The notes: generated from the letters alone by a model not told the origin. A stretch of 64,000 nucleotides of DNA from Leptothermofonsia sichuanensis E412 (GCF_019891175.1 NZ_CP072600.1:1860001-1924000), one strand, 5' to 3'. Shown: positions 36,796 through 47,175, numbered from the stretch's first letter. A program made the numbers and translations.

Positions 36796-36834
36796 AGCCA
36801 ATCAAGCGCACCCTCTCTGTACCAAAAGTTGCCA

Positions 36835-37218
36835 TCAGTCCTGAACATAGTCCTGTCCACTCAGGAGTGCCCTTTCCGCTCGCTGGAATTCACGCCCCAG
36901 GTAGGCAGCATGATCCAGCCTGGTAACCGGACAGGGCTTCACCTTTTCAAATAGCTCCACACAGATTTCCTTTGCTGTTTTGCCCCTATAAGTTCTGGTG
37001 GCAACCCGTTCTAGCTGTTTGTCACAGGGAAAGGGTTTACCCGTCTCCGGATCACAGGCAAGACCCCGCTCATCAATCACATTGGTGTAATGCTTGGCAC
37101 AAATCAACCCCGCTTCCCGATCAAGGTAGATAATGAAATACCCGCCAGGGTCAAGGTCAATGTGGCGATTTGAAAGTTTTTCGTCAAGGGCAGTTGCATC
37201 TGCAATAGCCTGGTTCAT
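36835..37218 (-). CDS. DUF4346 domain protein
   Basis: This 127-residue soluble protein has the segments IDLDPGGYFIIYLDREAGLI, AKHYTNVIDERGLACDPET and ARRAYLGREF-like HAAYLGREFQRAE. I associate the pattern with DUF4346, a domain also found fused to dihydropteroate-synthase-like proteins. It has three to four Cys residues but no clear metal motif. The function is unknown. It faces away from ruvA; the gap of about 98 bp probably holds both promoters. Confidence 0.65.
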   Translation of the reverse strand: MNQAIADATALDEKLSNRHIDLDPGGYFIIYLDREAGLICAKHYTNVIDERGLACDPETGKPFPCDKQLERVATRTYRGKTAKEICVELFEKVKPCPVTRLDHAAYLGREFQRAERALLSGQDYVQD

Positions 37219-37316
37219 GGTATGTAACGAATTCTGCTAGATTGGGTAAACCTTTATCCATCTTAGACCCTGGACTAACCTCTCACAATGAGCAGTGATC
37301 TGGCGATCGCAGGATT

Positions 37317-37940
37317 ATGATTGGCTATCTCAAAGGCACGATCGCAGGCATTCAGAAAAGCGGCACGCGAGTAATTCTGACTCTGGACGTGAATCAGGTT
37401 GGTTATGATGTGCAGATTGTGCCCCGTCTGGTACAGGAGCTACCAGCCATAGGAGCCTTTACCCAGATATACACCCATTTGAATGTGCGGGAAGACCAGA
37501 TGGTTCTGTTTGGATTTGGGTCTGCGGCAGAACGAGATTTGTTTCGTCAGTTGGTCAGTGTGAGCGGCATTGGTCCCCAGCTTGCCGTCGCCCTGCTGGA
37601 TACGTTGGGATTGCAGGGTCTGGTGCAGGCGATTGTCTCAGGAAACACCCGCACCCTCTCCAGAACACCGGGCGTTGGCACCAAAACCGCCGAGCGAATT
37701 GCACTGGAGCTAAAGACAAAACTGGCAGAATGGCGGTTAGAAGCGGGTGTTGTTGCCACCCCTGGGGCTGGTCCTGCCCTCGCCATTCAAGAAGATGTGG
37801 AGATGACACTGGTAGCGCTGGGCTATACCAGCAGCGAGATTGCCAAAGCACTACAGGCTGTGGGGCAAAGTACTGCACTTGCCAAAAATGCCGATGCTGA
37901 GGAGTGGATTCGGCAGGCAATTTCGTGGCTGAGTCAGTAG
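37317..37940 (+). CDS. ruvA: Holliday junction branch-migration protein RuvA
   Basis: RuvA binds Holliday junctions and loads the RuvB motor. The 207-residue protein has the family start MIGYLKGTI, domain I with the LNVREDQMVLFGF segment, the helix-hairpin-helix pair at VSGIGPQLAVALL and TPGVGTKTAERIALEL, and the C-terminal RuvB-contact domain (ALGYTSSEIAKAL). All domains are present. ruvB is not adjacent, as is usual in cyanobacteria. A family A repeat begins directly at the stop codon. Confidence 0.97.
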   Translation: MIGYLKGTIAGIQKSGTRVILTLDVNQVGYDVQIVPRLVQELPAIGAFTQIYTHLNVREDQMVLFGFGSAAERDLFRQLVSVSGIGPQLAVALLDTLGLQGLVQAIVSGNTRTLSRTPGVGTKTAERIALELKTKLAEWRLEAGVVATPGAGPALAIQEDVEMTLVALGYTSSEIAKALQAVGQSTALAKNADAEEWIRQAISWLSQ

Positions 37941-38121
37941 GCTGAATAGTCCTATGAATTGAAGATGTTCAATTCATACCACGTCCAAATTCATACCCGA
38001 AATCAGTAACGCCTGCCGCGAGTCCCAGGGTTGGAAAAATTGGAGGCGTTGCTGAAAAGCAATATGAATCGAAACGCAGTTTCGAGCCTATACCACCTTT
38101 TTCATATCCAGAATCAGCAAC
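37940..38121. repeat. Dispersed repeat family A, copies 2 and 3
   Basis: The first copy (37940-38011) starts GGCTGAATAGTCCTATGAAT and ends AAATCAGTAAC. The second (38049-38121) starts GTTGCTGAAAAGCAATATGA and ends AGAATCAGCAA. They lie in tandem between ruvA and pepF, and the first begins at the ruvA stop. Confidence 0.7.
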
Positions 38122-38208
38122 CCCAAATTGGATAGAGAAGTTTGAAGAGATGAGCGAAGTCGAAATGATTTTGTTTAAGATGAAGATAATCCATTCATTT
38201 CACTGCAA

Positions 38209-40044
38209 ATGTCATTGCAAAGGAGTCTTACCTTGGTGCAGTCCGCCTCTGGTGTCGCCAATCTAGCCCACCTGGACAGTCCGCAGGAATGGAATCTGTC
38301 CGACCTTTATCATGGTTTTGATGATCCGCAACTTGTTAAAGACCTGGAGACGTTGCAGCAGGAAGCCAATCAATTTCGGGAAATCTATCGCGGCAGAGTG
38401 CAGGAGTTGTCGCCTGAGCAGATTGGGGACTGTTTCAAGCAACTGGAGGAAATCGCGGAAAAAACAGGCTACCTCTATGCGTTTCCCTCCCTGGTATTCT
38501 CGGCAGATACACGCAACGCCGAAGCAAAGCAGTTCCTGGACAAAGTAATGGAAGTGTTGACGGTGGTTGAGAACCAGCTTTTATTTTTCGATCTGGAATT
38601 GAAAGCACTGGACGAAACCGTCTTTGCCAAACTTGAATCGGCACCTGTACTCCAGACCTATCGTCACTATCTGCATCAAATTGGCAAGTTTCGTCCCTAT
38701 AAGCTGTCTGAGGAAGTAGAGCAAACCCGCAATCAGGACAACCTGACGGGACGACAGGCCTTTATTCAACTGCGATCGGTGCATCTGGGTGAGCAGGAAT
38801 ATGAACCTGTCACCACTCCAGACGGTAACTCTGCCAGCACAGAAGCAGAACTAAGTGCGCTGGCGTTTCATCCCAGTCCAGAAGTCCGGTATAACGCCTA
38901 TGCTTCTATTCGTAAAGTCATGAAGCAGCATAACTCGCTGTATGCCTATATTCTGAATACGATTGCCCAGGATCATCGATTAGAAAACCAGATGCGGGGG
39001 TATGCCTCAACGCTGGACAAACAACTGTTAGCAGATGAGGTTTCAGAGCCAGTGTTCCGGGCAATTATGGAAGGAACCCGCGATCGCTTCGATCTGTGGC
39101 AGCGCTACTACACCCTGAAAGGCAACACCCTGGGGCAAAAAATTCGCACCTGCGACGTGTATGCCCCCTGGACAACCGAAAGCCAACCCCCTATCTCCTA
39201 TAGAACCGGAGTTGAAACGCTGCTGGCCGCCCTGGATCAATTCGATCCAAACTATTCCCGCCGGGCAGAAGAATTTTTCCTGAAAGACTGGGTCGATGCC
39301 AAAGTGCGTCCGGGCAAACGAGGTGGGGCTTTCTGCTCTTATACCCACGGCAAGCACAGCTACCTGTTGCTGTCCTATACCAATGACTACAACTCTCTGT
39401 TCACCCTGGCCCACGAGATGGGTCATGGGCTGCACTTTGCCTGGATTGGCGATCGCCAGACTTATTTCAACAGCAACCCTCCAATGGTGCTGGCAGAAAT
39501 TGCATCAACCTTTAACGAGTTGTTGTTGCTGGACTATCTGCTGAAAACCGCCAGTGATCCGACGTTAAAGCGATCGCTTCTGGCTCGTCAGCTTGAAGAC
39601 CAGCTCAATTTGCTGTTCCGTCAAAGTACAATCAGTCGCCTGGAACTGGCAATCCACGCTCGTTCGGTTCAGGGTAGTTTTGACCACCAGTTTGTTAACG
39701 CGCAGTGGCAGGCTCTGTATCAAGAACTCTGTGGAGATGCCGTCGAGGTCTTACCAGAGCACCAGTATGACTGGGCACGCATTGGTCACATTTACTTCAA
39801 GCCTTACTACTGCTACCAGTACACAGCTTCTAATATTGTCAGCCTTGCCTGCTATCAGAAGTATTTGCAGGTGGGTAAAGACTTTATCCCTGGCTATATG
39901 GAATTGCTGGCAGCTGGTGGCAGTATGGATCAGGTGACTGCCCTACGTCAGTATGTAGATGTCGATCTGGAAAACCCGGCCACTATTCATGCGGCATTGA
40001 AGTACGTAGAGGGCTTGTTAGATCAACTCCAGGCAACCCTTTAG
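38209..40044 (+). CDS. pepF: M3-family oligoendopeptidase (PepF type)
   Basis: This is a cytoplasmic zinc metallopeptidase of 611 residues that degrades oligopeptides. The zinc site is in LAHEMGHGLHF (H-E-x2-H) with the third ligand Glu in PPMVLAEIASTFNE. The late HIYFKPYYCYQY segment matches the M3 substrate pocket. Length is normal for PepF. It starts at ATG 38209, after two family A repeats. No linked peptide transporter is adjacent; the nearest DppBC pair lies 10 kb away. Confidence 0.94.
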   Translation: MSLQRSLTLVQSASGVANLAHLDSPQEWNLSDLYHGFDDPQLVKDLETLQQEANQFREIYRGRVQELSPEQIGDCFKQLEEIAEKTGYLYAFPSLVFSADTRNAEAKQFLDKVMEVLTVVENQLLFFDLELKALDETVFAKLESAPVLQTYRHYLHQIGKFRPYKLSEEVEQTRNQDNLTGRQAFIQLRSVHLGEQEYEPVTTPDGNSASTEAELSALAFHPSPEVRYNAYASIRKVMKQHNSLYAYILNTIAQDHRLENQMRGYASTLDKQLLADEVSEPVFRAIMEGTRDRFDLWQRYYTLKGNTLGQKIRTCDVYAPWTTESQPPISYRTGVETLLAALDQFDPNYSRRAEEFFLKDWVDAKVRPGKRGGAFCSYTHGKHSYLLLSYTNDYNSLFTLAHEMGHGLHFAWIGDRQTYFNSNPPMVLAEIASTFNELLLLDYLLKTASDPTLKRSLLARQLEDQLNLLFRQSTISRLELAIHARSVQGSFDHQFVNAQWQALYQELCGDAVEVLPEHQYDWARIGHIYFKPYYCYQYTASNIVSLACYQKYLQVGKDFIPGYMELLAAGGSMDQVTALRQYVDVDLENPATIHAALKYVEGLLDQLQATL

Positions 40045-40082
40045 CTCGACTTCAGGATTGAGGAGTTAATAATCTGTAGAAC

Positions 40083-40150
40083 TACTAACCACAAAGGCAC
40101 AAAGGACACAAAGCATCCTGGTGCTCTATGCCCTCTGGGCAGGTTGGGCC
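40083..40150. repeat. Diverged family B repeat
   Basis: ACCACAAAGGCACAAAGGAC is a variant of the ACCACAGAGGCACAGAG arm. The second arm is degenerate. It lies between the convergent pepF and CHASE2-kinase genes. Confidence 0.5.
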
Positions 40151-40220
40151 AATGGGTCTTAGAACGGGTGTCTCCTCTCTCCTGCCATAGATTATCAGGC
40201 ACAGTTCCTTTGCTGAACCT

Positions 40221-42623
40221 CTACCGTTCGAGCGGCAGATACACTGTAAAGCAGGTTTGACCTGAGCCACTGCTTACCTGAATGGTGCCTCCCAGAGATT
40301 CCACCAGTTTTTTGACCAGCGCCAGACCTAAGCCAGTGCCTCCTCGCCTCCACGGGTCCGCATTGGGAATCCGGTAAAATTTTTCAAAGATGCGGGGCAG
40401 TTCCTCTTCTGGGATTTCTGTGCCTGTGTTCGTAATGCTGAACTGAAGCAGGGATTGGACGGGGGCTGGCAGGTCAGGTGACGTTGAAGGGAGTGAGCTT
40501 TCAGCCGGGGGCAGGGGCAGTCTTTGCCCATCGGTTGCCTGCCCTGTCTCTGGGGTGGCTGGACAGGTGCGGACTGTCACCTGAATGGTTTCTCCAGATG
40601 GAGTGTATTTGCAGGCATTATTGAGCAATTCAACCACCACCCGTTCTAGACTTGCCCGGTCTGAAACGAGTGGCGGAAGGGGAGTGGAAAGTTCAACCCA
40701 TAAGGTTTGTTGCTGGTTTTCAGTTCGTTCGTAGAACGGGGCAAAAATGGGGGGAAGCCAGCTTTCCAGGTCAATTTCAGAGAAATGAGCGGCCTGGGCA
40801 CCCACTTCCAGCCGTTGCAGGTCGAGCAGGTCGTCGATCAATTCAATTTTACGGCTACATTCGGTTTCCAAAATGGTGAGGTAGCGTTGAGATGCCTCAC
40901 TGGACCTGGCAATTTTCAATAGCTCAATCGCCATTTTCATGTTTGCCATCGGCGATCGCAGTTCATGGGAAACCGTGCTCAAAAAATCGTCCTTCAGTTG
41001 AGCCACCCGCTGAAGCTCGTTGACCTGCCTTTCAAGTGCAGCTTCTGCCTGTTTTTGAGTCGTAATATCTTCCAGGACCATCAGTAACCCATCCAGGGGC
41101 GGGGAAGGGGTTGCCCAACTCTGGGAAGAGCCATAGTTTAAAGGTTCGAGTTTCAGGGCATACCAGCGATCGCCCTGTTGTAACTCATGGGGCGGAACCG
41201 ATCCCTGCCATCTGAGGGTCTGGAAGTCAGTCTGCCATTCCTCTTCCGTCAGCCACAGGGGAACCAGGCAGGTCATCAGGTCATCCCCCACCTGAACGGA
41301 GAGCCAATCAGAGGCAACCGGGTTGGCAAACCAGACCAGTCCGTCCCAGTCGGCTGCCACCAGCCCAATGGACAGGCTACGGGCGATCGCCGCCTGGGTT
41401 GCCTGCGATCGTCCCAACTGGTCAGCCAGGGCAGCCAGTTGAGCCGCACTCTGGACTGAACTGGTCGGCTGTGGTAACGGACGGGCACTTAATCCTGAAT
41501 TTAGCGAAGGGACTACCAGATCCTGCCGGTACAATTGCCAGAGTTGCTGCACCTGCTGCCGCAAGAGAGCACCTATTCTCAGCCGGGTACTGACAAATGT
41601 GGCACCTGCTGTGGTTGTCATGAGACATAGAGGAAACGCCAGCGGCAGCCAGTAAGTTGCCAGAAACAGGCTGAAAGCCAGAAAGCACCACCCCACACAA
41701 AACGCAACCCAGATTAATACCTGTCGTTCTTCCCGCTGATAACTGAGCAGTAAGCTTAAGCCTGGACCGCCGATTAACAGGATAAGAATAAACCAGGCCA
41801 GCGCAGGCGGGTGCAAAGAATTTTGCTGCAACAAATTATTAATAACTGTTGCCTGAAGATAGACACCACTGGCAGGTGGGTTGCGATCATAGGGGGTGGG
41901 GAGTGGATCAATCCCGGCGGCTGTCACGCCCACTAAAACAATCTTGTCTTTCAAAGACTGAGTGGGCACCTTTCCTTCAATCACATCAATGAAGGAATAA
42001 CGGGGCAGGGTTTGGGCTTGCCCCATCCAGTTGAGCCATAGAGGGCGATTGAGTCTGGGTAGGGGCACCGATGCCTGGACCAGGGTGTAGGCTCTAATGA
42101 CTGAAAACCCAAGGGACGGTTCACCGTGATGGTATAAGTCAATTTTTCGAGTCAGCCCATCGGTGTCCTGCTGTTTTAAGATGTGCCCGCTGGCGATCGC
42201 GCTGGCTTGAAGACCTGGAACCGGCAGCAGGGGGAGTCCGGTATTGTCCAACCCCTGAGCCAGAACAACTCTGCCACTACGGATGATTGCCTTTGCCAGG
42301 GCCGGGTCATCAGGACTTGGTTCTGACCAGATTAAATTAAACACAACCAGACTTGGGTCTGCCTCTGTCAGAACATTCAGCAACTCCACATAGCGCTGGC
42401 GACTCCAGGGAAATCGTCCCAGACGCCTAATGCTGGCATCATCAATGGCAACCATGACCAGGCGGCTATCCCAGGGGCGCTCACCCCGCGCCCAAAAGAG
42501 CGTTGTGTAAGCAATCTGTTCAAGTGGTTGTAGGACGCCCACATTGAGCAGGATGGCAAACGCCAGACTGACCAGTCCACCGGGAAGGAGTCGCCAGCCT
42601 AACTCACCGATACGCCAGATCAT
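40221..42623 (-). CDS. CHASE2-domain sensor histidine kinase
   Basis: This 800-residue membrane kinase has one N-terminal helix (LVSLAFAILLNVGVL) and an extracytoplasmic CHASE2 domain (about 40-275) with VMVAIDDASIRRLGRFPWSR and VLVGVTAAGIDPLPTPYD. A cluster of three helices (about 275-345) and a PAS-like domain (IGLVAADWDGLVWFANP) follow. The HisKA site is VSHELRSPMANM and the HATPase has GGTGLGLALVKK. The start overlaps the 3' end of the FecR-domain gene by 20 bp; FecR/CHASE2 pairs are recurrent in cyanobacteria. It probably senses an envelope signal. No cognate regulator is adjacent. Confidence 0.93.
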   Translation of the reverse strand: MIWRIGELGWRLLPGGLVSLAFAILLNVGVLQPLEQIAYTTLFWARGERPWDSRLVMVAIDDASIRRLGRFPWSRQRYVELLNVLTEADPSLVVFNLIWSEPSPDDPALAKAIIRSGRVVLAQGLDNTGLPLLPVPGLQASAIASGHILKQQDTDGLTRKIDLYHHGEPSLGFSVIRAYTLVQASVPLPRLNRPLWLNWMGQAQTLPRYSFIDVIEGKVPTQSLKDKIVLVGVTAAGIDPLPTPYDRNPPASGVYLQATVINNLLQQNSLHPPALAWFILILLIGGPGLSLLLSYQREERQVLIWVAFCVGWCFLAFSLFLATYWLPLAFPLCLMTTTAGATFVSTRLRIGALLRQQVQQLWQLYRQDLVVPSLNSGLSARPLPQPTSSVQSAAQLAALADQLGRSQATQAAIARSLSIGLVAADWDGLVWFANPVASDWLSVQVGDDLMTCLVPLWLTEEEWQTDFQTLRWQGSVPPHELQQGDRWYALKLEPLNYGSSQSWATPSPPLDGLLMVLEDITTQKQAEAALERQVNELQRVAQLKDDFLSTVSHELRSPMANMKMAIELLKIARSSEASQRYLTILETECSRKIELIDDLLDLQRLEVGAQAAHFSEIDLESWLPPIFAPFYERTENQQQTLWVELSTPLPPLVSDRASLERVVVELLNNACKYTPSGETIQVTVRTCPATPETGQATDGQRLPLPPAESSLPSTSPDLPAPVQSLLQFSITNTGTEIPEEELPRIFEKFYRIPNADPWRRGGTGLGLALVKKLVESLGGTIQVSSGSGQTCFTVYLPLER

Positions 42624-43449
42624 GGACTTTTCTCGTTCCTAATGGCGTAATCACTTCAACCTGGATGGTGACTCGATTGGGCAACAGCCTCAAATCCGTG
42701 ATGAACTGCCCCTCCCGATTGGTATTTTGAGGGGTACCTTCCACAATCACAGTGTTCACCGGATCGACCTGTCCAACCAGTTGAATTTTACGCACCCTGT
42801 TCTCAACGACTTCTCGAAAGTTATATCGAATACCAGTATCCTCTGTCAGCGGAGTTGGTGTCGAGGGCGGTTCACCGGGAATCGTGAAATTTTGGTAGCC
42901 CTGGGGGACTGAAACGGCGCGTCCCTGAGCAGAACTGACCACTTCTCCTTCCGGAACTGCCAGTCCAGTTTTGCCGCTGGGTTGAATATTGATTCCAAAG
43001 TCTGTACCGCGTACCCCGCTCAGACCAGCAGGCGTCCGAATCTCCAGTTTAGATCCCCGATGGGTGAACCGACGCACCCGCAAACGGGCCTGCCCACTCA
43101 TGACATCTAAGCGGGTAATGCGCCCATTATCACGGGCTAAGGACATTTCTTGAATGTGCAGGCGGGTGTTTTCAGCCAAACTGATGGTGCCAATTCCCGT
43201 ATCCACAATCAGGGTAGCAACTGAGTTTTTGCCGGTCGAAATGCCATCTCCTAAGACTTGCAGGCGATCGCCAACCCGGGCAGGTTGAGCATTCCCACCG
43301 TGGTAACGGTTGACATTACCTGCAATCCGCTGAACGGCTAACCATCGTTCAATCCGCACCTGGAGTGATTGTTGTGCAAGTCCCTGGGCACCCCCTAAGG
43401 AGAAGAAAACTGCAATGGCAAGCCCAACTTTCTGGGCTGGACGACTCAT
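42604..43449 (-). CDS. FecR-domain periplasmic protein
   Basis: This is a secreted protein of 281 residues from the ATG at 43449 (MSRPAQKVG); the longer frame reaches 43506. The signal peptide is VGLAIAVFFSLGGAQGLAQ. The FecR domain follows, recognised by VGDRLQVLGDGISTG, the SVATLIVDTGIGTISLAE strand, and TPAGLSGVRGTDFGI. The C-terminal part is strand-rich. These proteins may provide a scaffold or sense envelope state. It overlaps the CHASE2 kinase gene by 20 bp, so the two are surely cotranscribed. Confidence 0.9.
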   Translation of the reverse strand: MSRPAQKVGLAIAVFFSLGGAQGLAQQSLQVRIERWLAVQRIAGNVNRYHGGNAQPARVGDRLQVLGDGISTGKNSVATLIVDTGIGTISLAENTRLHIQEMSLARDNGRITRLDVMSGQARLRVRRFTHRGSKLEIRTPAGLSGVRGTDFGINIQPSGKTGLAVPEGEVVSSAQGRAVSVPQGYQNFTIPGEPPSTPTPLTEDTGIRYNFREVVENRVRKIQLVGQVDPVNTVIVEGTPQNTNREGQFITDLRLLPNRVTIQVEVITPLGTRKVHDLAYR

Positions 43450-43506
43450 CAGATTTTTCCGCAAATTTTCCAGAATCTGCAAAATTAGTCCATTCCTTGT
43501 CATCAT

Positions 43507-43987
43507 TAAACGTCATGCTGGATACCTCCTGTCACATTAGATACCCTAGCTCAAAACCTATCTGAAAATTTCCTGGGTCTGGCAATCTGTCAGGAATGAA
43601 CTTGTCGTCAGGTATGGCAGGGGACAGGGTCAAAGGAACAGCATGACAGGGGTTTGCAATCACTAACCTGTCCTGATCTATAGCGCTTCTCATCTATAGC
43701 GCTTCTCAATTGAATGAGGTACGGGGATGTGAGGTACAGTGGGGTGCTACGCCCCCTCACTGTACCTCACACCCTTGAAAAGGGCTATATATGGCTATCG
43801 CTATGGAACCTGGCAATGCTCCACAGGCGACTCTGCCACTGCCAACCAGAACAGAGCCTCCTTCCTCCCATTCCAATGCAGAGCATTGATAACGAGATGG
43901 AGCAGTCAACCAGCCAATTCCCTCTTTTCCCTCGCCAATTGTTATGACTTTTTGTTACAGTCATGCCAGGCCTGTTACTCTCTTGCC
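43507..43987. other. Intergenic region with family C repeat
   Basis: These 481 bp contain no supported gene. They hold a family C repeat at 43679-43792, with the left end TATAGCGCTTCTC duplicated (43680 and 43696) and the right end CCCTTGAAAAGGGCTATATA. A long in-frame extension of the ABC-F gene across the repeat is considered artefactual. Confidence 0.6.
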
Positions 43988-45703
43988 ATGCTCCGTCTGG
44001 AACACATCAGTAAAACTTACCCGACTGGCGAAGTTCTCAAGGATATTAATTGGGAAGTCAAGCCGGGCGATCGCATCGGACTGGTGGGAGTCAACGGTGC
44101 GGGTAAATCAACTCAGCTAAAAATTATTTCCGGCGAAATTGAGCCAACTTCAGGTGAGGTCATTCGTCCTGCCAGTCTGCACATTGCTTACCTGTCCCAG
44201 GAATTTGAAGTGGATCCCAACCGGATTGTGCGGGAGGAATTTTGGCGGGCATTTAAGCAGGCAAATGAGGTTCATGAGGCCCTGGCACAGGTGCATCGGG
44301 CAATGGAAACGGCGACGCCCGAAGCCCTAGACCACCTGTTAAAGCAGATGGATCGTCTCCAGCGTCAGTTTGAAGCGTTGAATGGCTATGGGTTGGAGGC
44401 AAGGATTGAGAAGATTCTGCCAGAGATGGGATTTGCACCGGAGGATGGCGATCGCCTGGTCAGTGATTTTAGCGGTGGCTGGCAAATGCGCATGAGTTTG
44501 GGCAAGATCCTGCTCCAGGAACCAGACCTGCTGCTGCTGGATGAACCCACCAACCACCTGGATCTGGAAACCATTGAATGGTTAGAAACTTACCTGAAGG
44601 GACTGACCACACCCATGGTGATTGTTTCCCATGACCGGGAGTTTCTGGACCGCCTCTGTACCCAGATTGTTGAAACCGAGCGGGGCGTTTCTACGACCTA
44701 CCTGGGCAACTACTCTGCCTATTTACAACAAAAAGCGGAACAGCAGGAAGCCCAACTCAGTGCCTATGAACGGCAGCAAAAAGAACTGGAAAAGCAACAG
44801 GCATTTGTTGATCGCTTTCGTGCCAGTGCAACTCGCAGCACCCAGGCAAAAAGCCGGGAAAAGCAACTGGAAAAGATTGAACGCATCGAAGCTCCTGAAT
44901 CCGGGTTGAGAACTCTGCATTTTCGCTTCCCTCCCTCTCCCCGCAGCGGACGCGAAGTGGTCATCATCAAAGATTTGACCCATGCCTATGGAGACAAGAT
45001 TCTGTTTTTAGGAGCAGAGTTGCTGATTGAGCGGGGCGATCGCGTCTCCTTCCTGGGTCCCAATGGTTGCGGCAAATCTACCCTGTTGCACCTGATGGTC
45101 GGAATGGAAAAACCAACGGACGGCATTGTCAAGTTGGGTGACCACAATGTCATCCCCAGCTATTTCGAGCAAAACCAGGCAGAGGCTCTGGATCTGCAAA
45201 AAACCGTGATGGAAACGATTCATGATGAAGTTCCCGATTGGACTAACGAGGAAGTGCGGACTTTATTGGGGCGGTTTCTATTCAGTGGGGATATGGTTTT
45301 TAAGCAGGTTGCTGCCCTCAGCGGTGGTGAAAAAGCCCGCCTGGCCCTGGCAAAAATGCTGCTACAACCCGCCAATCTGCTGATCCTGGACGAACCGACC
45401 AACCACCTGGACATTCCCGCCAAAGAAATGCTGGAAGAAGCCCTCCAGCACTACGATGGAACGGTGATTATTGTCTCCCACGATCGCTACTTCATCTCTA
45501 AAGTTGCCAACAAAATTGTCGAGATCCGGGATGGGGAATTGCGCCTCTATCGGGGTGACTATCACTATTATCTGGACAAGATTGAAGAAGAGCAGGAAAA
45601 GCAGCGTCTGGCAGCGATCGAAGCCGAAAAAGCTGCTAAAGCGGCTGAAAAACGCGCTAAACAAAAGGAAAAAGAAAAAGCCCGCAAAGCTGCCAGGCGT
45701 TAG
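43988..45703 (+). CDS. ABC-F family ATPase
   Basis: This soluble protein of 571 residues has two ABC domains and no membrane segments, as in ribosome-associated ABC-F factors (Uup/EttA/YheS group). Domain 1 has Walker A GVNGAGKST, signature FSGGWQMR and Walker B LLLLDEPTNHLD. A charged linker rich in Gln, Glu and Lys follows. Domain 2 has GPNGCGKST, LSGGEKARLALAKML and LLILDEPTNHLD. The basic tail (EKAAKAAEKRAKQKEKEK) may contact RNA. ATG at 43988 (MLRLEHISKTY) is the family start; upstream in-frame sequence is repeat. Which ABC-F subgroup it belongs to is not decided. Confidence 0.93.
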   Translation: MLRLEHISKTYPTGEVLKDINWEVKPGDRIGLVGVNGAGKSTQLKIISGEIEPTSGEVIRPASLHIAYLSQEFEVDPNRIVREEFWRAFKQANEVHEALAQVHRAMETATPEALDHLLKQMDRLQRQFEALNGYGLEARIEKILPEMGFAPEDGDRLVSDFSGGWQMRMSLGKILLQEPDLLLLDEPTNHLDLETIEWLETYLKGLTTPMVIVSHDREFLDRLCTQIVETERGVSTTYLGNYSAYLQQKAEQQEAQLSAYERQQKELEKQQAFVDRFRASATRSTQAKSREKQLEKIERIEAPESGLRTLHFRFPPSPRSGREVVIIKDLTHAYGDKILFLGAELLIERGDRVSFLGPNGCGKSTLLHLMVGMEKPTDGIVKLGDHNVIPSYFEQNQAEALDLQKTVMETIHDEVPDWTNEEVRTLLGRFLFSGDMVFKQVAALSGGEKARLALAKMLLQPANLLILDEPTNHLDIPAKEMLEEALQHYDGTVIIVSHDRYFISKVANKIVEIRDGELRLYRGDYHYYLDKIEEEQEKQRLAAIEAEKAAKAAEKRAKQKEKEKARKAARR

Positions 45704-45773
45704 CCTCGAATTCGGCAGTGGTCATGCCATGGGCGACTCATTTGTCCTCATCCCCGCCCTTTTCTGGTTTTCT

Positions 45774-45799
45774 CGTTACCAGGCTCCAGCCTGGTAACG
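45774..45799. repeat. Perfect palindrome (GTTACCAGGCT/AGCCTGGTAAC)
   Basis: CGTTACCAGGCT, two bases, then AGCCTGGTAACG form a 12-bp stem after the ABC-F gene. A related hairpin family (GTTCCCAGGCTCTGCCTGGGAA) is at 61594-61615. No T-run follows, so it is called a repeat rather than a terminator. Confidence 0.7.
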
Positions 45800-45946
45800 G
45801 CGCAGGGAAGTTCCAGCTTCCAGAGTACCTGGGCAAGTAGACGGAACGATTGGCAATAGCAAGTGGAAACTGGAACTGCTTCCCTGGCATTGCCTTTCTG
45901 GTATGCCCACCAGCTTTTAGCGGGAGTCTAACGAGCGTAAATGGCG

Positions 45947-47011
45947 CTAACCATATACGTTATAAAGCTGCATGACATCTGAAATTGCCATGCGGGACTG
46001 GACACCCAGGGTCAGGGGTGAAATATGTCCCCGCTCCAGGTGATCAGCGGCAGCGCAGGCAATCATGGCGGCGTTGTCCGTGCAGAATTTGAGGGGTGGA
46101 AAAAGAACCCGCAGGTTGTGGACTTCAGCCGCTTGCTGGAGATGCCGACGTAAGCCACTGTTTGCCGCCACACCCCCACCCACGGCGATCGTATTGAGTC
46201 CATAGTCAAGCGCGCAGGCGATCGCCCGCTTCGTCAATGCCCTGGCAACCGTCTCCTGAAAACTGGCAGCTAGGTCTGCCACAGGTAAGGAGTTGTCGCC
46301 TGCCTGAAGTTTCTGAGCTTGAAGTTTCTGGGTCAGGCGCAGAACGGCGGTCTTTAAGCCGCTGAAACTGGAGTCGTAAGGGTGGAAGCCACCTTCTGGT
46401 AAAGACACCTGCCCTTCCGGCAAGGGAAACGCACTGGCGCTTCCCTGGGCTGCCAGTTGGTCGATGATGGGTCCACCAGGATAACCCAATCCCATTAGCC
46501 TTGCCACCTTATCAAAGGCTTCCCCAGCCGCATCATCGCGGGTCTGTCCCAGAATTTCGTAATCACCACAGTCTTTGACATCAATCAGGCTGGTATGACC
46601 ACCGGAAACCAGCAAACAGAGGAACGGCGGCTGCAAATCCGGGGCAGTCAGGTAAGAGGCATAGATATGTCCTTCCAGGTGATGCACACCAATTAATGGT
46701 TTCTGATGCAGGAGTGCCAGAGTTTTGGCAGCGGTTAGACCAACCAGCAGGGCACCCACCAGACCGGGGGCACAGGTCGCCGCAATGCCATCAATGTCAG
46801 CCCAACCCAGGTTCGCCTGCACAAGTGCCTGGGTGATGGCGGCATTCAGGGTTTCCACATGCTGTCGAGAGGCAACTTCTGGCACAATGCCGCCATACCG
46901 CTGATGGAGCGGAATCTGCGACGAAACAACATTACTTAAAACTTGACGATTGTTAACAATCGCTACCGCTGTTTCGTCACAACTTGTTTCAATTGCAAGG
47001 ATGGTCGCCAT
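45947..47011 (-). CDS. tsaD: tRNA N6-adenosine threonylcarbamoyltransferase TsaD
   Basis: TsaD installs the t6A modification at position 37 of ANN-decoding tRNAs, together with TsaB, TsaC and TsaE. The 354-residue protein has the start [16 protein letters not shown] and the metal site [10 protein letters not shown] (H-x3-H). The ATP site segments LVSGGHTSL and [20 protein letters not shown] are present, with the late [13 protein letters not shown] motif. All motifs are intact. tsaB is encoded 2.2 kb downstream on the same strand but in a separate unit. Confidence 0.97.
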   Translation of the reverse strand: MATILAIETSCDETAVAIVNNRQVLSNVVSSQIPLHQRYGGIVPEVASRQHVETLNAAITQALVQANLGWADIDGIAATCAPGLVGALLVGLTAAKTLALLHQKPLIGVHHLEGHIYASYLTAPDLQPPFLCLLVSGGHTSLIDVKDCGDYEILGQTRDDAAGEAFDKVARLMGLGYPGGPIIDQLAAQGSASAFPLPEGQVSLPEGGFHPYDSSFSGLKTAVLRLTQKLQAQKLQAGDNSLPVADLAASFQETVARALTKRAIACALDYGLNTIAVGGGVAANSGLRRHLQQAAEVHNLRVLFPPLKFCTDNAAMIACAAADHLERGHISPLTLGVQSRMAISDVMQLYNVYG

Positions 47012-47175
47012 TTCCTGGTAATTTTTTTGGGTATAGCCACTTCTTGTAGCTTAAAGTCAATTGGTTTTGCTTGAAGCAGAAGAACGCTGCTCAATGGCGA
47101 TCGCCTTACTTTCTGCAAAGCCTCTGGGTCTTAATACATGAAGTTTTTTGTCCTGTAACAAAGGGAAACAATTCC

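Noticed and set aside
43739-43987. 83-residue N-terminal extension of the ABC-F protein
   Set aside because: It is translated from a family C repeat; the family start is MLRLEHISKTY at 43988.
45774-45799. Palindrome as intrinsic terminator of the ABC-F gene
   Set aside because: No T-run follows, and similar hairpins recur as dispersed repeats.
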